From: Actinomycetota bacterium
GTDB lineage: Bacteria > Actinomycetota > Actinomycetes > Streptosporangiales > Streptosporangiaceae
Reading direction: 5' to 3'
Assembly: GCA_003140115.1 (NCBI GenBank)
Contig: PLIQ01000260.1
Location: 17,174-22,836 of the forward strand
DNA length: 5,663 bases
Part shown: one piece after another, positions 1 to 5,426 of the stretch
Numbering within the stretch: the first letter of the stretch is position 1
How the letters are laid out: every line of letters begins with the position of its first letter
Position numbers and translations under genes: made by a program
The notes under the pieces: model-generated
Told to the model about the DNA's origin: nothing
Databases searched by the model: none
Seen by the model: the letters and a program-made list of their open reading frames with translations, nothing else

Positions 1-115
1 TGAGGCGAGCCGCTGCGGACAGTTCCGGCGCCCGCAGGTCATCCACGTAGACGCCGCCCGCGGTCAGCAGCCGCGGATCCTCGGTCCGGATGACCCTGGT
101 GCCCATGATGCTCAA
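1..115 (-). CDS. Xanthine dehydrogenase family molybdopterin-binding subunit, N-terminal fragment (cut by window edge)
   Basis: Reading leftwards from 115, the minus strand has an open frame of 38 codons that runs off the window. It begins (M)SIMGTRVIRTEDPRLL and continues with GGVYVDDL. This matches the conserved N-terminus of large molybdenum-hydroxylase subunits (xanthine dehydrogenase / aerobic CO dehydrogenase CoxL type), where G-x-R-V-x-R-x-E-D-P-R and Y-V-D-D-L are near-universal. The family binds molybdopterin cytosine dinucleotide and hydroxylates purines, aldehydes, CO or related substrates in the cytoplasm, with FAD and 2Fe-2S partner subunits. Those partners would lie outside this window. 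I prefer the TTG at 115, because GGAGG (125-121) sits 5 nt before it; the ATG at 106 would leave a 14-nt gap. The substrate cannot be told from this fragment, since the active-site loop is missing. Confidence 0.8.
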   Translation of the reverse strand, partial: MSIMGTRVIRTEDPRLLTAGGVYVDDLRAPELSAAARL

Positions 116-169
116 TAGAACCTCCGCAGCTTGGCGCTGAACCTGGCCTTCGCCAGCGAAACTACACCC

Positions 170-213
170 CCGGCGGCCATGGAAACCATCGCCGGTGCCA
201 CCAAAGCCGCCGG
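170..213. repeat. Inverted repeat CCGGCGGC / GCCGCCGG
   Basis: Perfect 8-bp arms (170-177 and 206-213) are separated by 28 nt. The loop holds a smaller dyad, ATGG-AAA-CCAT (179-189). There is no T-tract, and the position between divergent genes argues against a terminator. It could be an operator or a transcript fold, or simply a chance match in GC-rich sequence. Confidence 0.3.
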
Positions 214-221
214 TACGCAAT

Positions 222-227
222 TATGAT
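222..227 (+). promoter_or_regulatory. Possible -10 element TATGAT upstream of the serine hydrolase
   Basis: TATGAT matches five of six bases of the TATAAT consensus and stands out in GC-rich sequence. No good -35 lies 16-18 bp upstream. If used, transcription would start near 233, giving either a very short leader to a GTG at 244 or a leader of about 74 nt to the ATG at 307. It is an alternative to the leaderless promoter at 294. Confidence 0.3.
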
Positions 228-293
228 CGAACCACGCCCCTAGGTGACGAAGCCCTGCCCAAACAGCCACACGACCGGTCCGCTCAAATGGGC

Positions 294-299
294 TAGCGT
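294..299 (+). promoter_or_regulatory. Candidate leaderless -10 element TAGCGT for the serine hydrolase
   Basis: TAGCGT fits the actinobacterial -10 pattern TAnnnT and ends 7 nt before the ATG at 307, the spacing expected if transcription starts on the A of the start codon. No Shine-Dalgarno sequence precedes that ATG, which agrees with leaderless translation. The -35 region (near 270-276) is poor, so this remains a prediction. Confidence 0.45.
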
Positions 300-306
300 C
301 GAAATC

Positions 307-1668
307 ATGCTAGACGCCGCAAACTGGACAGCCCGCCTCGGCGAATGGGCTCGGCAAGCGCGAGTGCCCGGGGCCGCGCTCGGCATCTGGGCCGACGGGC
401 AGGAAGTGCTGGCCGCCTGCGGGGTGCTCAATACCGCCACCCGGGTCCGGGTCAGCACCGGCTCCCTGTTCCAGGTCGGGTCGATCACCAAGCTGTGGAC
501 CGCCACCATGATCATGCAGCTGATCGAGGAGGGCCTGCTGTCCCTGGACACGACCGTCGCCCACGCGCTGCCGGGCCAGCGGCTCGGCGCGGCGGATGTC
601 GCGGACCAGGTCACTGTGACCCATCTACTTACCCACACTAGCGGGATCGACGGCGACATCTTCACTGACACCGGCCGCGGCGACGACTGCGTAGAGCGCT
701 ACGTGGACCTGCTCGACCGGGCCTCATCGGCGTTCCCGCCGGGCGGGGGGTACTCCTACTGCAACAGCGGCTGGGTCCTGCTCGGCCGGATCATCGAGGT
801 ACTTGACGGCCGGTCGTGGGACGATTCGCTGCGGGAACGCCTGTGCGAGCCGCTCGAGCTGGCCCAGACCGTGACCCTGCCCGAGGAAGCGATCCTGCAC
901 CGGACGGCGGTCGGGCACCGCCGCGGCGGCGCCCGGGTCCGGGTCTGGGGGCTGCCGCGCAGCGTCGGTCCGGCCGGCCTGATCACCACCGCGCCGCACG
1001 ACCTGCTCATGTTCGCCCGGCTCCACCTCGACGGCGGGCTGACGCCGGACGGCAAGCGGCTGCTCAGCGAGGCGTCGGTGGCGGCCATGCACCAGCCGCG
1101 GGCGGCGATCCCGGACTTCGGCTTGCCGGGCGGGGCCATCGGGCTGGGCTGGCGGGTCGACCAGTGGGACGGCCGGGCGATCATCGGGCACGACGGCGAC
1201 ACGGTCGGGCAGTCCGCTTACCTGCGGATCGACCCGCAGGCCCGGGTGGCGGCCTGCCTGCTGACCAACTCCGGGCAGTCAGGGTCCCTGTACCGGGCGG
1301 TGTTCACCGAGGTGTTCGGGGACCTGGCCGGAGTCGGCATGCCTGCGAGTCCTCAGCCGACCACGCAGGACGCCGGGAACCCCGACCTCGTGCGGCTCAC
1401 CGGCCGGTACGAGCGCACGTCACGGCGGCTCGACGTCTCGGTCCGCGACGGCCGGTTGCACGTGATCCTCACCCCGACCGGCGAACTGGCCACGCTCACC
1501 GACTCTGCGCCCATGGAACTGAGCCTGTGCCCGGCCGACGCTTTGGGCCTGAACTTCGTATGCCGGTCACACGACGATCAGCCGTGGAGTCCACTGACCT
1601 TCGGCTGGCTGCCCGACGGCACCCCGTACCTGTTCCTCGGCGGCCGGGTGACGCCCCGGACCGGATGA
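307..1668 (+). CDS. Serine hydrolase, beta-lactamase / class C penicillin-binding protein family
   Basis: A 453-residue protein of the serine beta-lactamase-like fold, which includes class C beta-lactamases, D-alanyl-D-alanine carboxypeptidases and esterases. The three catalytic motifs are visible: SxxK at S59-I-T-K62 inside LFQVGSITK, with S59 as nucleophile; YxN at Y151-C-N153 within GYSYCNSG; and HDG at 295-297 in IIGHDGDTVG, in place of the KTG box. LLTHTSGI (107-114) is another family signature. Residues from about 360 form a separate C-terminal part resembling the beta-rich tail domain seen in many such hydrolases. There is no signal peptide or membrane helix, so it is probably cytoplasmic, which argues against a role as a conventional secreted beta-lactamase. 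An in-frame GTG at 244 would add 21 residues. I chose 307 because the family homology begins there and a -10 element sits 7 nt upstream. The substrate is unknown. Confidence 0.9.
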   Translation: MLDAANWTARLGEWARQARVPGAALGIWADGQEVLAACGVLNTATRVRVSTGSLFQVGSITKLWTATMIMQLIEEGLLSLDTTVAHALPGQRLGAADVADQVTVTHLLTHTSGIDGDIFTDTGRGDDCVERYVDLLDRASSAFPPGGGYSYCNSGWVLLGRIIEVLDGRSWDDSLRERLCEPLELAQTVTLPEEAILHRTAVGHRRGGARVRVWGLPRSVGPAGLITTAPHDLLMFARLHLDGGLTPDGKRLLSEASVAAMHQPRAAIPDFGLPGGAIGLGWRVDQWDGRAIIGHDGDTVGQSAYLRIDPQARVAACLLTNSGQSGSLYRAVFTEVFGDLAGVGMPASPQPTTQDAGNPDLVRLTGRYERTSRRLDVSVRDGRLHVILTPTGELATLTDSAPMELSLCPADALGLNFVCRSHDDQPWSPLTFGWLPDGTPYLFLGGRVTPRTG

Positions 1669-1725
1669 TCAGCACGGGCGCCCTGCCGCAGACTGTGGGC
1701 GTGAGAGGTATCGCTCCGACTAGTA

Positions 1726-1744
1726 CGTCAACCTCCGGTTGACG
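1726..1744. promoter_or_regulatory. Palindromic operator O1, CGTCAAC-N5-GTTGACG
   Basis: Perfect dyad CGTCAACC-TCC-GGTTGACG, with 8-bp arms and a 3-bp centre. Its right arm contains the -35 hexamer TTGACG. It shares both outer 7-bp arms with the second copy at 1754-1772 and differs only in the central five bases. The dyad centres are 28 bp apart (1735 and 1763). Confidence 0.75.
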
Positions 1745-1767
1745 ATCAAGGAGCGTCAACCTATAGT
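1739..1767 (+). promoter_or_regulatory. Strong -35/-10 promoter of the clpC2-like gene, leaderless
   Basis: The -35 is TTGACG (1739-1744) and the -10 is TATAGT (1762-1767), separated by exactly 17 bp. Each matches five of six bases of the housekeeping sigma consensus. Only six bases separate the -10 from the ATG at 1774, so transcription should start on or beside the start codon, and no ribosome binding site is present. Both elements lie inside palindromes, so a bound repressor would block polymerase directly. Confidence 0.8.
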
Positions 1768-1772
1768 TGACG
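1754..1772. promoter_or_regulatory. Palindromic operator O2, CGTCAAC-N5-GTTGACG
   Basis: Perfect dyad CGTCAAC-CTATA-GTTGACG, extended by one more G/C pair at 1753 and 1773, so the arms are 8 bp. It covers the whole -10 element and ends at the base before the start codon. Binding here would mask both the promoter and the transcription start. Two copies in tandem point to cooperative binding of a dimeric repressor; the adjacent HTH protein is the natural candidate. Confidence 0.75.
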
Positions 1773-1773
1773 C

Positions 1774-2547
1774 ATGGACCAAGTACCGGTACGACTAGAC
1801 GACCTCATCAGCTACGTCAAGAGCCAGGACGGCACCGCCCTGGACCACGTTTCGGCGGCCATGCGGGTCTCGGAGCACCTCGATGAGCTGGCCGATCACC
1901 TGATCGGGCACTTCGTGGATCAGGCCCGCAAGGCGGGCGCGTCCTGGACCGAGATCGGCCAGTCCATGGGCGTCACCAAGCAGGCGGCGCAGAAGCGCTT
2001 CGTGCCAAAGGCGACCGAGTGGCCCGAGGAACCCGACGAGGGCGGCTGGCACGCGGCGCTGACCGACGCCTTCCGGGCACACCCCTTCTCCAGGTTCACT
2101 CCGCGGGCTAAGGGCTCGATTAAGGCGGCCGCCGAGGAGGCGCGCGAGCGCCGGCACAACCACGTCTATCCCGAGCACATCGCCCTGGGCCTGCTGCACG
2201 AACCAGAGGGCCTAGCCGCCCTGGCCATCGAAGCACTCGGCGTGCAGCCGGAGGCGGCCCGCCAGGCGCTGGCCGCGGCGCTGGCCGCGGTAGCCGAGGA
2301 GCCGGTCACGGGCAAGATCCCGTTCACCCCGCGGGCCAAGAAGATCATGGAACTGGCCGTGCGCGAGGCGCTGACGATGGGACACAACTACATCGGGACC
2401 GAGCACCTGCTGCTCGGCGTGCTCGAAGACGAGGAGCGAGCTGGCGTCGCCACGCTGACCGGGCTGGGCGTCACCCCGAGCCGCGCGAGGCAGTGGCTGC
2501 TCGCCAAGCTCAAGCGCATCGGCGAGGAGAAGCAAGCCACGGGCTAG
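1774..2547 (+). CDS. clpC2: ClpC2-like protein: N-terminal helix-turn-helix plus two Clp N-domain repeats, no ATPase
   Basis: A 257-residue protein. Residues 1-80 form a helical region with a likely HTH at 57-76 (SWTEIGQSMGVTKQAAQKR). A linker rich in acidic residues and proline (82-90) leads to two Clp N-terminal repeats, from about 105 (FSRFTPRAK ... YPEHIALGLL) and about 182 (IPFTPRAKK ... HNYIGTEHLLLGVL). There are no Walker A or B motifs, so it is not an unfoldase. Length and architecture match mycobacterial ClpC2 (Rv2667, about 252 residues), which I recall is reported to bind cyclomarin, protect ClpC1 and repress its own promoter; that is memory, not checked. The pocket residues of ClpC1 (F2, R10, F80, K85, E89) correspond here to F105, K113, F184, K189 and E193. 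Two palindromes overlap the promoter, so autorepression is likely. The start is fixed by the leaderless promoter. Confidence 0.85.
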   Translation: MDQVPVRLDDLISYVKSQDGTALDHVSAAMRVSEHLDELADHLIGHFVDQARKAGASWTEIGQSMGVTKQAAQKRFVPKATEWPEEPDEGGWHAALTDAFRAHPFSRFTPRAKGSIKAAAEEARERRHNHVYPEHIALGLLHEPEGLAALAIEALGVQPEAARQALAAALAAVAEEPVTGKIPFTPRAKKIMELAVREALTMGHNYIGTEHLLLGVLEDEERAGVATLTGLGVTPSRARQWLLAKLKRIGEEKQATG

Positions 2548-3593
2548 CTGGCCGCGCGGGTGGCCTGCGGGCGGCGGCGGGAGGCGGGGTCGGCGAGGAC
2601 GGGCGGCTGCCAGCCCGCGTCGGCGGGGTTCAGGTTCACGCCGGGCGCGACGATCTGGTCGATCCGGTCGAGCACGTCGTCGTCCAGCGCGACGCTCGCG
2701 CCGGCCAGCAGGTCCGTGAGCTGCTCCATCGTGCGCGGGCCGATGATCGCAGCGGTGACGCCCGGATTCCCGATGACGAACGCCAGCGCCATGTGGGTCA
2801 GCGAGCAGCCCGCGTCGGCGGCGATCTTGATCAGTTCCTCGACGGCGGCCAGCTTGGCCAGGTTGCCCGGCAGGGCTAGGTCGAAACGATGCGGCAGCCG
2901 CCGCGCGCGGCCGGTGGTCATGTCCACGCCGGTGTCCCGGCGGATCCGCCCGGTCAGCCAGCCGCCCGCCAGCGGGCTCCAGGCGATCACGCCCATGCCG
3001 TACTTCTGGCAGGCCGGCAGCACCGAGGCTTCGATGCCGCGCACCAGGATCGAGTAGGGCGGCTGCTCGCAGCGGAACCGGACGTAGCCGCGGCTGTCCG
3101 CCACCCACTGGGCCTCGACGATCTGCTCGGCGGGGAACGTGGACGAGCCGATGGCCCGGACCTTGCCGCTGTGCACCAGGTCCGACAGTGCGGACAGGGT
3201 CTCGTCGATGTCGGTGGCCGGGTCCGGCCGGTGCATCTGGTACAGGTCGATGTAGTCGGTCTGCAGCCGGCGCAGGCTGTTCTCCACCTCACGGACGATC
3301 CAGCGGCGCGAATTGCCCGCCATGTTGACGTCCTGCCCCATCGTCGCGTTCGCCTTGGTGGCTAGCACCACATCGTCGCGGCGGCCTTTTAGTGCTTTCC
3401 CGACGATCTCCTCTGACTCCCCCGCTGAGTACACGTCCGCGGTGTCGACGAAGTTGATGCCGCCGTCCAGCGCGGCGTGGATGATCCGGATGCTGTCCTC
3501 GTGATCGGGATTGCCCCACGCGCCGAACATCATCGCGCCGAGGCAGTAGGCGCTCACCTTGATCCCGGTACCGCCGAGCGTCCGCATCCGCAT
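2544..3593 (-). CDS. Aldo/keto reductase
   Basis: A 349-residue NAD(P)H-dependent oxidoreductase of the aldo/keto reductase (AKR) superfamily, with the (beta/alpha)8 barrel fold. The catalytic tetrad is visible: D50 and Y55 in VDTADVY, K80 in LATK, and H121 in YQMHRPDP. Cofactor-binding segments are AWSPLAGGWLTGR (204-216) and IIGPRTMEQL (283-292). The N-terminal LGGTGIKVSAYCLGAMMFG is typical of bacterial AKRs related to the AKR11/12 groups. It is probably cytoplasmic and reduces an aldehyde or ketone; the substrate cannot be assigned. A Shine-Dalgarno GGAAGGGA (3608-3601) lies 7 nt before the ATG at 3593 and supports that start. The gene is convergent with the clpC2-like gene, and their stop codons overlap. 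It is divergent from the MarR-GNAT gene, whose operator region may also control it. The C-terminal tail (RRRPQATRAAS) is basic and likely disordered. Confidence 0.92.
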   Translation of the reverse strand: MRMRTLGGTGIKVSAYCLGAMMFGAWGNPDHEDSIRIIHAALDGGINFVDTADVYSAGESEEIVGKALKGRRDDVVLATKANATMGQDVNMAGNSRRWIVREVENSLRRLQTDYIDLYQMHRPDPATDIDETLSALSDLVHSGKVRAIGSSTFPAEQIVEAQWVADSRGYVRFRCEQPPYSILVRGIEASVLPACQKYGMGVIAWSPLAGGWLTGRIRRDTGVDMTTGRARRLPHRFDLALPGNLAKLAAVEELIKIAADAGCSLTHMALAFVIGNPGVTAAIIGPRTMEQLTDLLAGASVALDDDVLDRIDQIVAPGVNLNPADAGWQPPVLADPASRRRPQATRAAS

Positions 3594-3770
3594 CCTGCTG
3601 TCCCTTCCGTCGCGCTGACTCCTGGTTCCCTAGCCTATTTGCCGCCGCCCCCGGACCCTCGCCCGCCTCCGCCTCGTGCCGCGGCCGCGCGACGTCTCCC
3701 ATCGTTGCTAAGGGCAGGTATATCGTTGACTTGAGCAACGATATGGATGAGATGGACGGCAGGTGGCTTG
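3594..3770. other. Divergent intergenic region between the aldo/keto reductase and MarR-GNAT genes
   Basis: This region holds the reductase ribosome binding site (3608-3601, minus strand), a possible minus-strand -10 TAGGCT (3637-3632) with a poor -35, and a C-rich tract at 3641-3680. It also holds a half-site ATCGTTG at 3701-3707 and the MarR-type palindrome at 3720-3744. On the plus strand TATCGT (3721-3726) could be a -10 inside the palindrome, but no good -35 precedes it. No gene is evident. Confidence 0.55.
3720..3744. promoter_or_regulatory. MarR-type palindromic operator ATATCGTTG-N7-CAACGATAT
   Basis: Perfect 9-bp arms (3720-3728 and 3736-3744) around a 7-bp centre, AT-rich within GC-rich surroundings. 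Size and symmetry suit a winged-helix MarR dimer, and it lies just upstream of a gene encoding a MarR domain. A further copy of ATCGTTG at 3701-3707 lies 21 bp from the left arm, on the same face of the helix. This predicts autoregulation and possibly control of the divergent reductase. Confidence 0.7.
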
Positions 3771-4706
3771 GTGACTACGGAGGCCGCGGGGCCAGGGGAC
3801 GCGGCGGTGGCGGGGGTGCGGGCGTTCAACCGGTTCTACACGAACACGATCGGGCTGCTGCGCGGCAAGTACCTGGATACGCCCTACTCGCTTACCGAGG
3901 CCAGGATCTTGTTCGAGCTCGCCCAATGCGAGGCCAGCGAGGTCACGGACCTGCGGCACACGATCGACATCGATGCGGGCTACCTGAGCCGCATCTTGTC
4001 CCGGTTCGAGGCCGACGGGCTCATCGGCAGGCAACGCTCGGCCGCGGATGGGCGCCGGCAGGTGATCCGGCTGACGGACAGTGGGCGTTCGGTGGTGGCG
4101 GGACTAGATGCCCGGTCGGCCACGCAAACCCGGGACATGCTGGCCGCGGTGCATGAGGAGGACCGGCCCAGGCTGCTCAACGCCATGCACCTCATCACCG
4201 AGGTGTTGTCCGAGGCTCCGACGCCGCGTGGGTACGTGCTGCGGGCACCGCAGGCGGGCGACATGGGCTGGGTGGTGCAGCGGAACGGGGCGGCGTACGC
4301 CGAGGAGTTCGGCTGGGACGCCAGCTACGAGGCGCTAGTGGCCAGGATCGTCGCGGACTACGTCGACCACCGGGATCCGGAGTGCGAGGCGGCCTGGATC
4401 GCCGAGGTCGACGGGACCCCGGCCGGGTGCGTGTTCTGCGTGCGCGAGAACGCCACCACCGCCCGGCTGCGCCTGCTGCTGGTCGAACCGTGGGCCCGGG
4501 GGCTTGGCATCGGCGGCCGCCTGGTCGAGGAGGTGCTCCGGTTCGCGCGCCGGGCCGGGTACTGCGATATCACGCTGTGGACCAACGATGTGCTCGTGGA
4601 CGCCCGGCGGATCTACCAGCGGGCCGGTTTCACCCTGGACAACGAAAGCCGTCACCACAGCTTCGGCCAGGACCTGGTCGGCCAGAACTGGTCCCGCCGC
4701 CTGTGA
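3771..4706 (+). CDS. Bifunctional MarR-family regulator / GNAT N-acetyltransferase
   Basis: A 311-residue two-domain protein. Residues about 12-148 form a MarR winged helix: LTEARILFEL leads into a recognition helix around DAGYLSRILSRFEADGL (68-84), then a wing with ADGRRQVIRLTDSG (92-105). Residues about 154-305 form a GNAT acetyltransferase. The acetyl-CoA loop R243-G-L-G-I-G-G follows the strand RLRLLLVEP, and LWTNDVLVDARRIYQRAGF (269-287) matches the C-terminal GNAT motif. Such fusions are known; the acetyl acceptor is unknown, and the MarR half would act on DNA. I chose the GTG at 3771, preceded by AGGTGG (3761-3766). An in-frame ATG at 3747 would add eight residues, including rare AGA and TTG codons, and starts only 3 bp after the operator. 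That longer form cannot be excluded. The stop lies 74 bp from the convergent DUF3349 gene. Confidence 0.9.
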   Translation: MTTEAAGPGDAAVAGVRAFNRFYTNTIGLLRGKYLDTPYSLTEARILFELAQCEASEVTDLRHTIDIDAGYLSRILSRFEADGLIGRQRSAADGRRQVIRLTDSGRSVVAGLDARSATQTRDMLAAVHEEDRPRLLNAMHLITEVLSEAPTPRGYVLRAPQAGDMGWVVQRNGAAYAEEFGWDASYEALVARIVADYVDHRDPECEAAWIAEVDGTPAGCVFCVRENATTARLRLLLVEPWARGLGIGGRLVEEVLRFARRAGYCDITLWTNDVLVDARRIYQRAGFTLDNESRHHSFGQDLVGQNWSRRL

Positions 4707-4733
4707 GCGCCACCGGGATCGGACGTAAACGTG

Positions 4734-4765
4734 ACGGGCCGCCACCCGGGTAGGGCGCGGCCCGT
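4734..4765. terminator. Bidirectional hairpin between convergent genes
   Basis: ACGGGCCGC (4734-4742) pairs perfectly with GCGGCCCGT (4757-4765), giving a 9-bp GC-rich stem. The 14-nt loop can pair further (CCC 4745-4747 with GGG 4753-4755). There is no T-tract on either side, as is common for actinobacterial terminators. Its position between the MarR-GNAT stop (4706) and the DUF3349 stop (4781) fits termination from both directions. Confidence 0.65.
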
Positions 4766-4780
4766 GCTCGCCTGGCGGCG

Positions 4781-5095
4781 TCAGGGATTAGGCCAGTGTT
4801 CCAAGGTCGGCTTTTCCAGCGGCCAGCCTGCGCCGGCCAGCCTGGCCCGCACCCGGTTGACGTCGGCGTCGGTGGGCTTGTGGTGCGAGACGTCGGCGAT
4901 GGCCTTGCGGATCGCCTCGGCCGATTCTGGCTTGGTCTGGTTGGCCAGCTCAGCCGCGATCGCGGTGACCTCGTCGTTGGTCAGCTGGCTGCCGAGCAAC
5001 GCGAAGAGCGGGAGGTAGTCGACGTCGGGCACGCCTTCGGGATATCCGGCGCGCAACCAGCCGATGATTGAGCTCAGGAAGGGTGGCAGCGCCAT
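4781..5095 (-). CDS. DUF3349 domain-containing protein
   Basis: A small soluble protein of 104 residues. The N-terminus MALPPFLSSIIGWLRAGYPEG followed by VPDVDYLPLFALL (22-34) is the signature I recognise from the DUF3349 family, represented by mycobacterial Rv0543c (about 100 residues). LTNDEVTAIAAEL (38-50) and the region around TDADVNRVRARLAGAGWP (75-92) complete the short helical domain. The biochemical function is unknown. There is no signal peptide or membrane helix. GAGAGGG (5110-5104) lies 8 nt before the ATG at 5095 and supports this start. It is the last gene of the leftward cluster, 34 bp after the two-helix membrane protein, and ends before a hairpin. Confidence 0.88.
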   Translation of the reverse strand: MALPPFLSSIIGWLRAGYPEGVPDVDYLPLFALLGSQLTNDEVTAIAAELANQTKPESAEAIRKAIADVSHHKPTDADVNRVRARLAGAGWPLEKPTLEHWPNP

Positions 5096-5129
5096 GTCTC
5101 AAACCCTCTCGATGAGGTATGTCACGGGT

Positions 5130-5408
5130 CTACTTGGCCGGAGCCGGGGCGGGGTGACCGATCTTGTACACCTCGTAGATGCCCCAGGCTATGGCGGCCA
5201 GAATCACCAGGAAACATAGGCCGGCGATGACCATGCCCAGCGGGTTTCCGCCGACCAGCACGTCGGAGTCACCGCCCTCGGTCGCGGCCCGGCGGGGGCC
5301 CTTGGACAGGGAGAACAGGCCGACGGCGAAGAGCGAAGGGAGCCCGGCACCCAAGACCAGGCCGAAGACCACGATCTTCCAGATTGCTTGCAGGTTGATC
5401 CAGGACAT
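5130..5408 (-). CDS. Small two-helix membrane protein, Rv0544c-like
   Basis: A 92-residue protein with two predicted membrane helices: about 9-34 (IWKIVVFGLVLGAGLPSLFAV and following) and about 57-80 (LGMVIAGLCFLVILAAIAWG). Between them is a loop of about 20 residues carrying basic and acidic residues (SKGPRRAATEGGDSD). The C-terminal tail ends HPAPAPAK. No catalytic motif is visible and no biochemical role is known to me. Length, topology and position between a Pit transporter and a DUF3349 protein match mycobacterial Rv0544c as I recall it. GGGGAG (5420-5415) lies 6 nt before the ATG. The upstream pit stop is only 18 bp away, so co-transcription is likely, and a role as accessory to the phosphate transporter is possible but unproven. 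Confidence 0.82.
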   Translation of the reverse strand: MSWINLQAIWKIVVFGLVLGAGLPSLFAVGLFSLSKGPRRAATEGGDSDVLVGGNPLGMVIAGLCFLVILAAIAWGIYEVYKIGHPAPAPAK

Positions 5409-5426
5409 TGTCTGCTCCCCTGTCGC

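Larger units (their letters stand above)
116..306. other. Divergent intergenic region between molybdenum hydroxylase and serine hydrolase genes
   Basis: This 191-bp stretch separates two divergently transcribed genes and holds no convincing gene. It contains the ribosome binding site of the leftward gene (GGAGG on the minus strand, 125-121) and a possible minus-strand -10 TAGTTT (164-159) without a good -35. It also holds an inverted repeat at 170-213, a -10-like TATGAT at 222-227 and a -10-like TAGCGT at 294-299, both on the plus strand. A 15-codon ATG frame (179-226) has no recognisable product. Confidence 0.6.

Noticed and set aside
1673..1703. Possible terminator after the serine hydrolase (CGCCC 1679-1683 with GGGCG 1697-1701)
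   Set aside because: The stem is only 5 bp with a 13-nt loop and no T-tract; it is not distinguishable from chance in GC-rich sequence.
816..1742. Long plus-strand open frame of 308 codons overlapping the serine hydrolase
   Set aside because: It is arginine-, alanine- and proline-rich with no domain, typical of an out-of-frame reading of GC-rich coding DNA. The overlapping hydrolase has all its catalytic motifs.
2536..2564. Hairpin GCCAC/GTGGC around the overlapping stop codons
   Set aside because: A 5-bp stem with a 19-nt loop is too weak to call a terminator.
2212..3108. Minus-strand open frame of 298 codons overlapping the reductase and clpC2-like genes
   Set aside because: It is low in complexity (R, P, A, G), spans the ends of two well-supported genes and shows no family motif.
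3641..3684. G-quadruplex candidate on the minus strand upstream of the reductase
   Set aside because: Only three runs of three or more G occur (the rest are GG), so the standard four-run pattern is not met.
4855..4864. GGTTGACG motif resembling a half of the clpC2 operator
   Set aside because: It is a single half-site inside the DUF3349 coding region with no matching second arm; likely chance.
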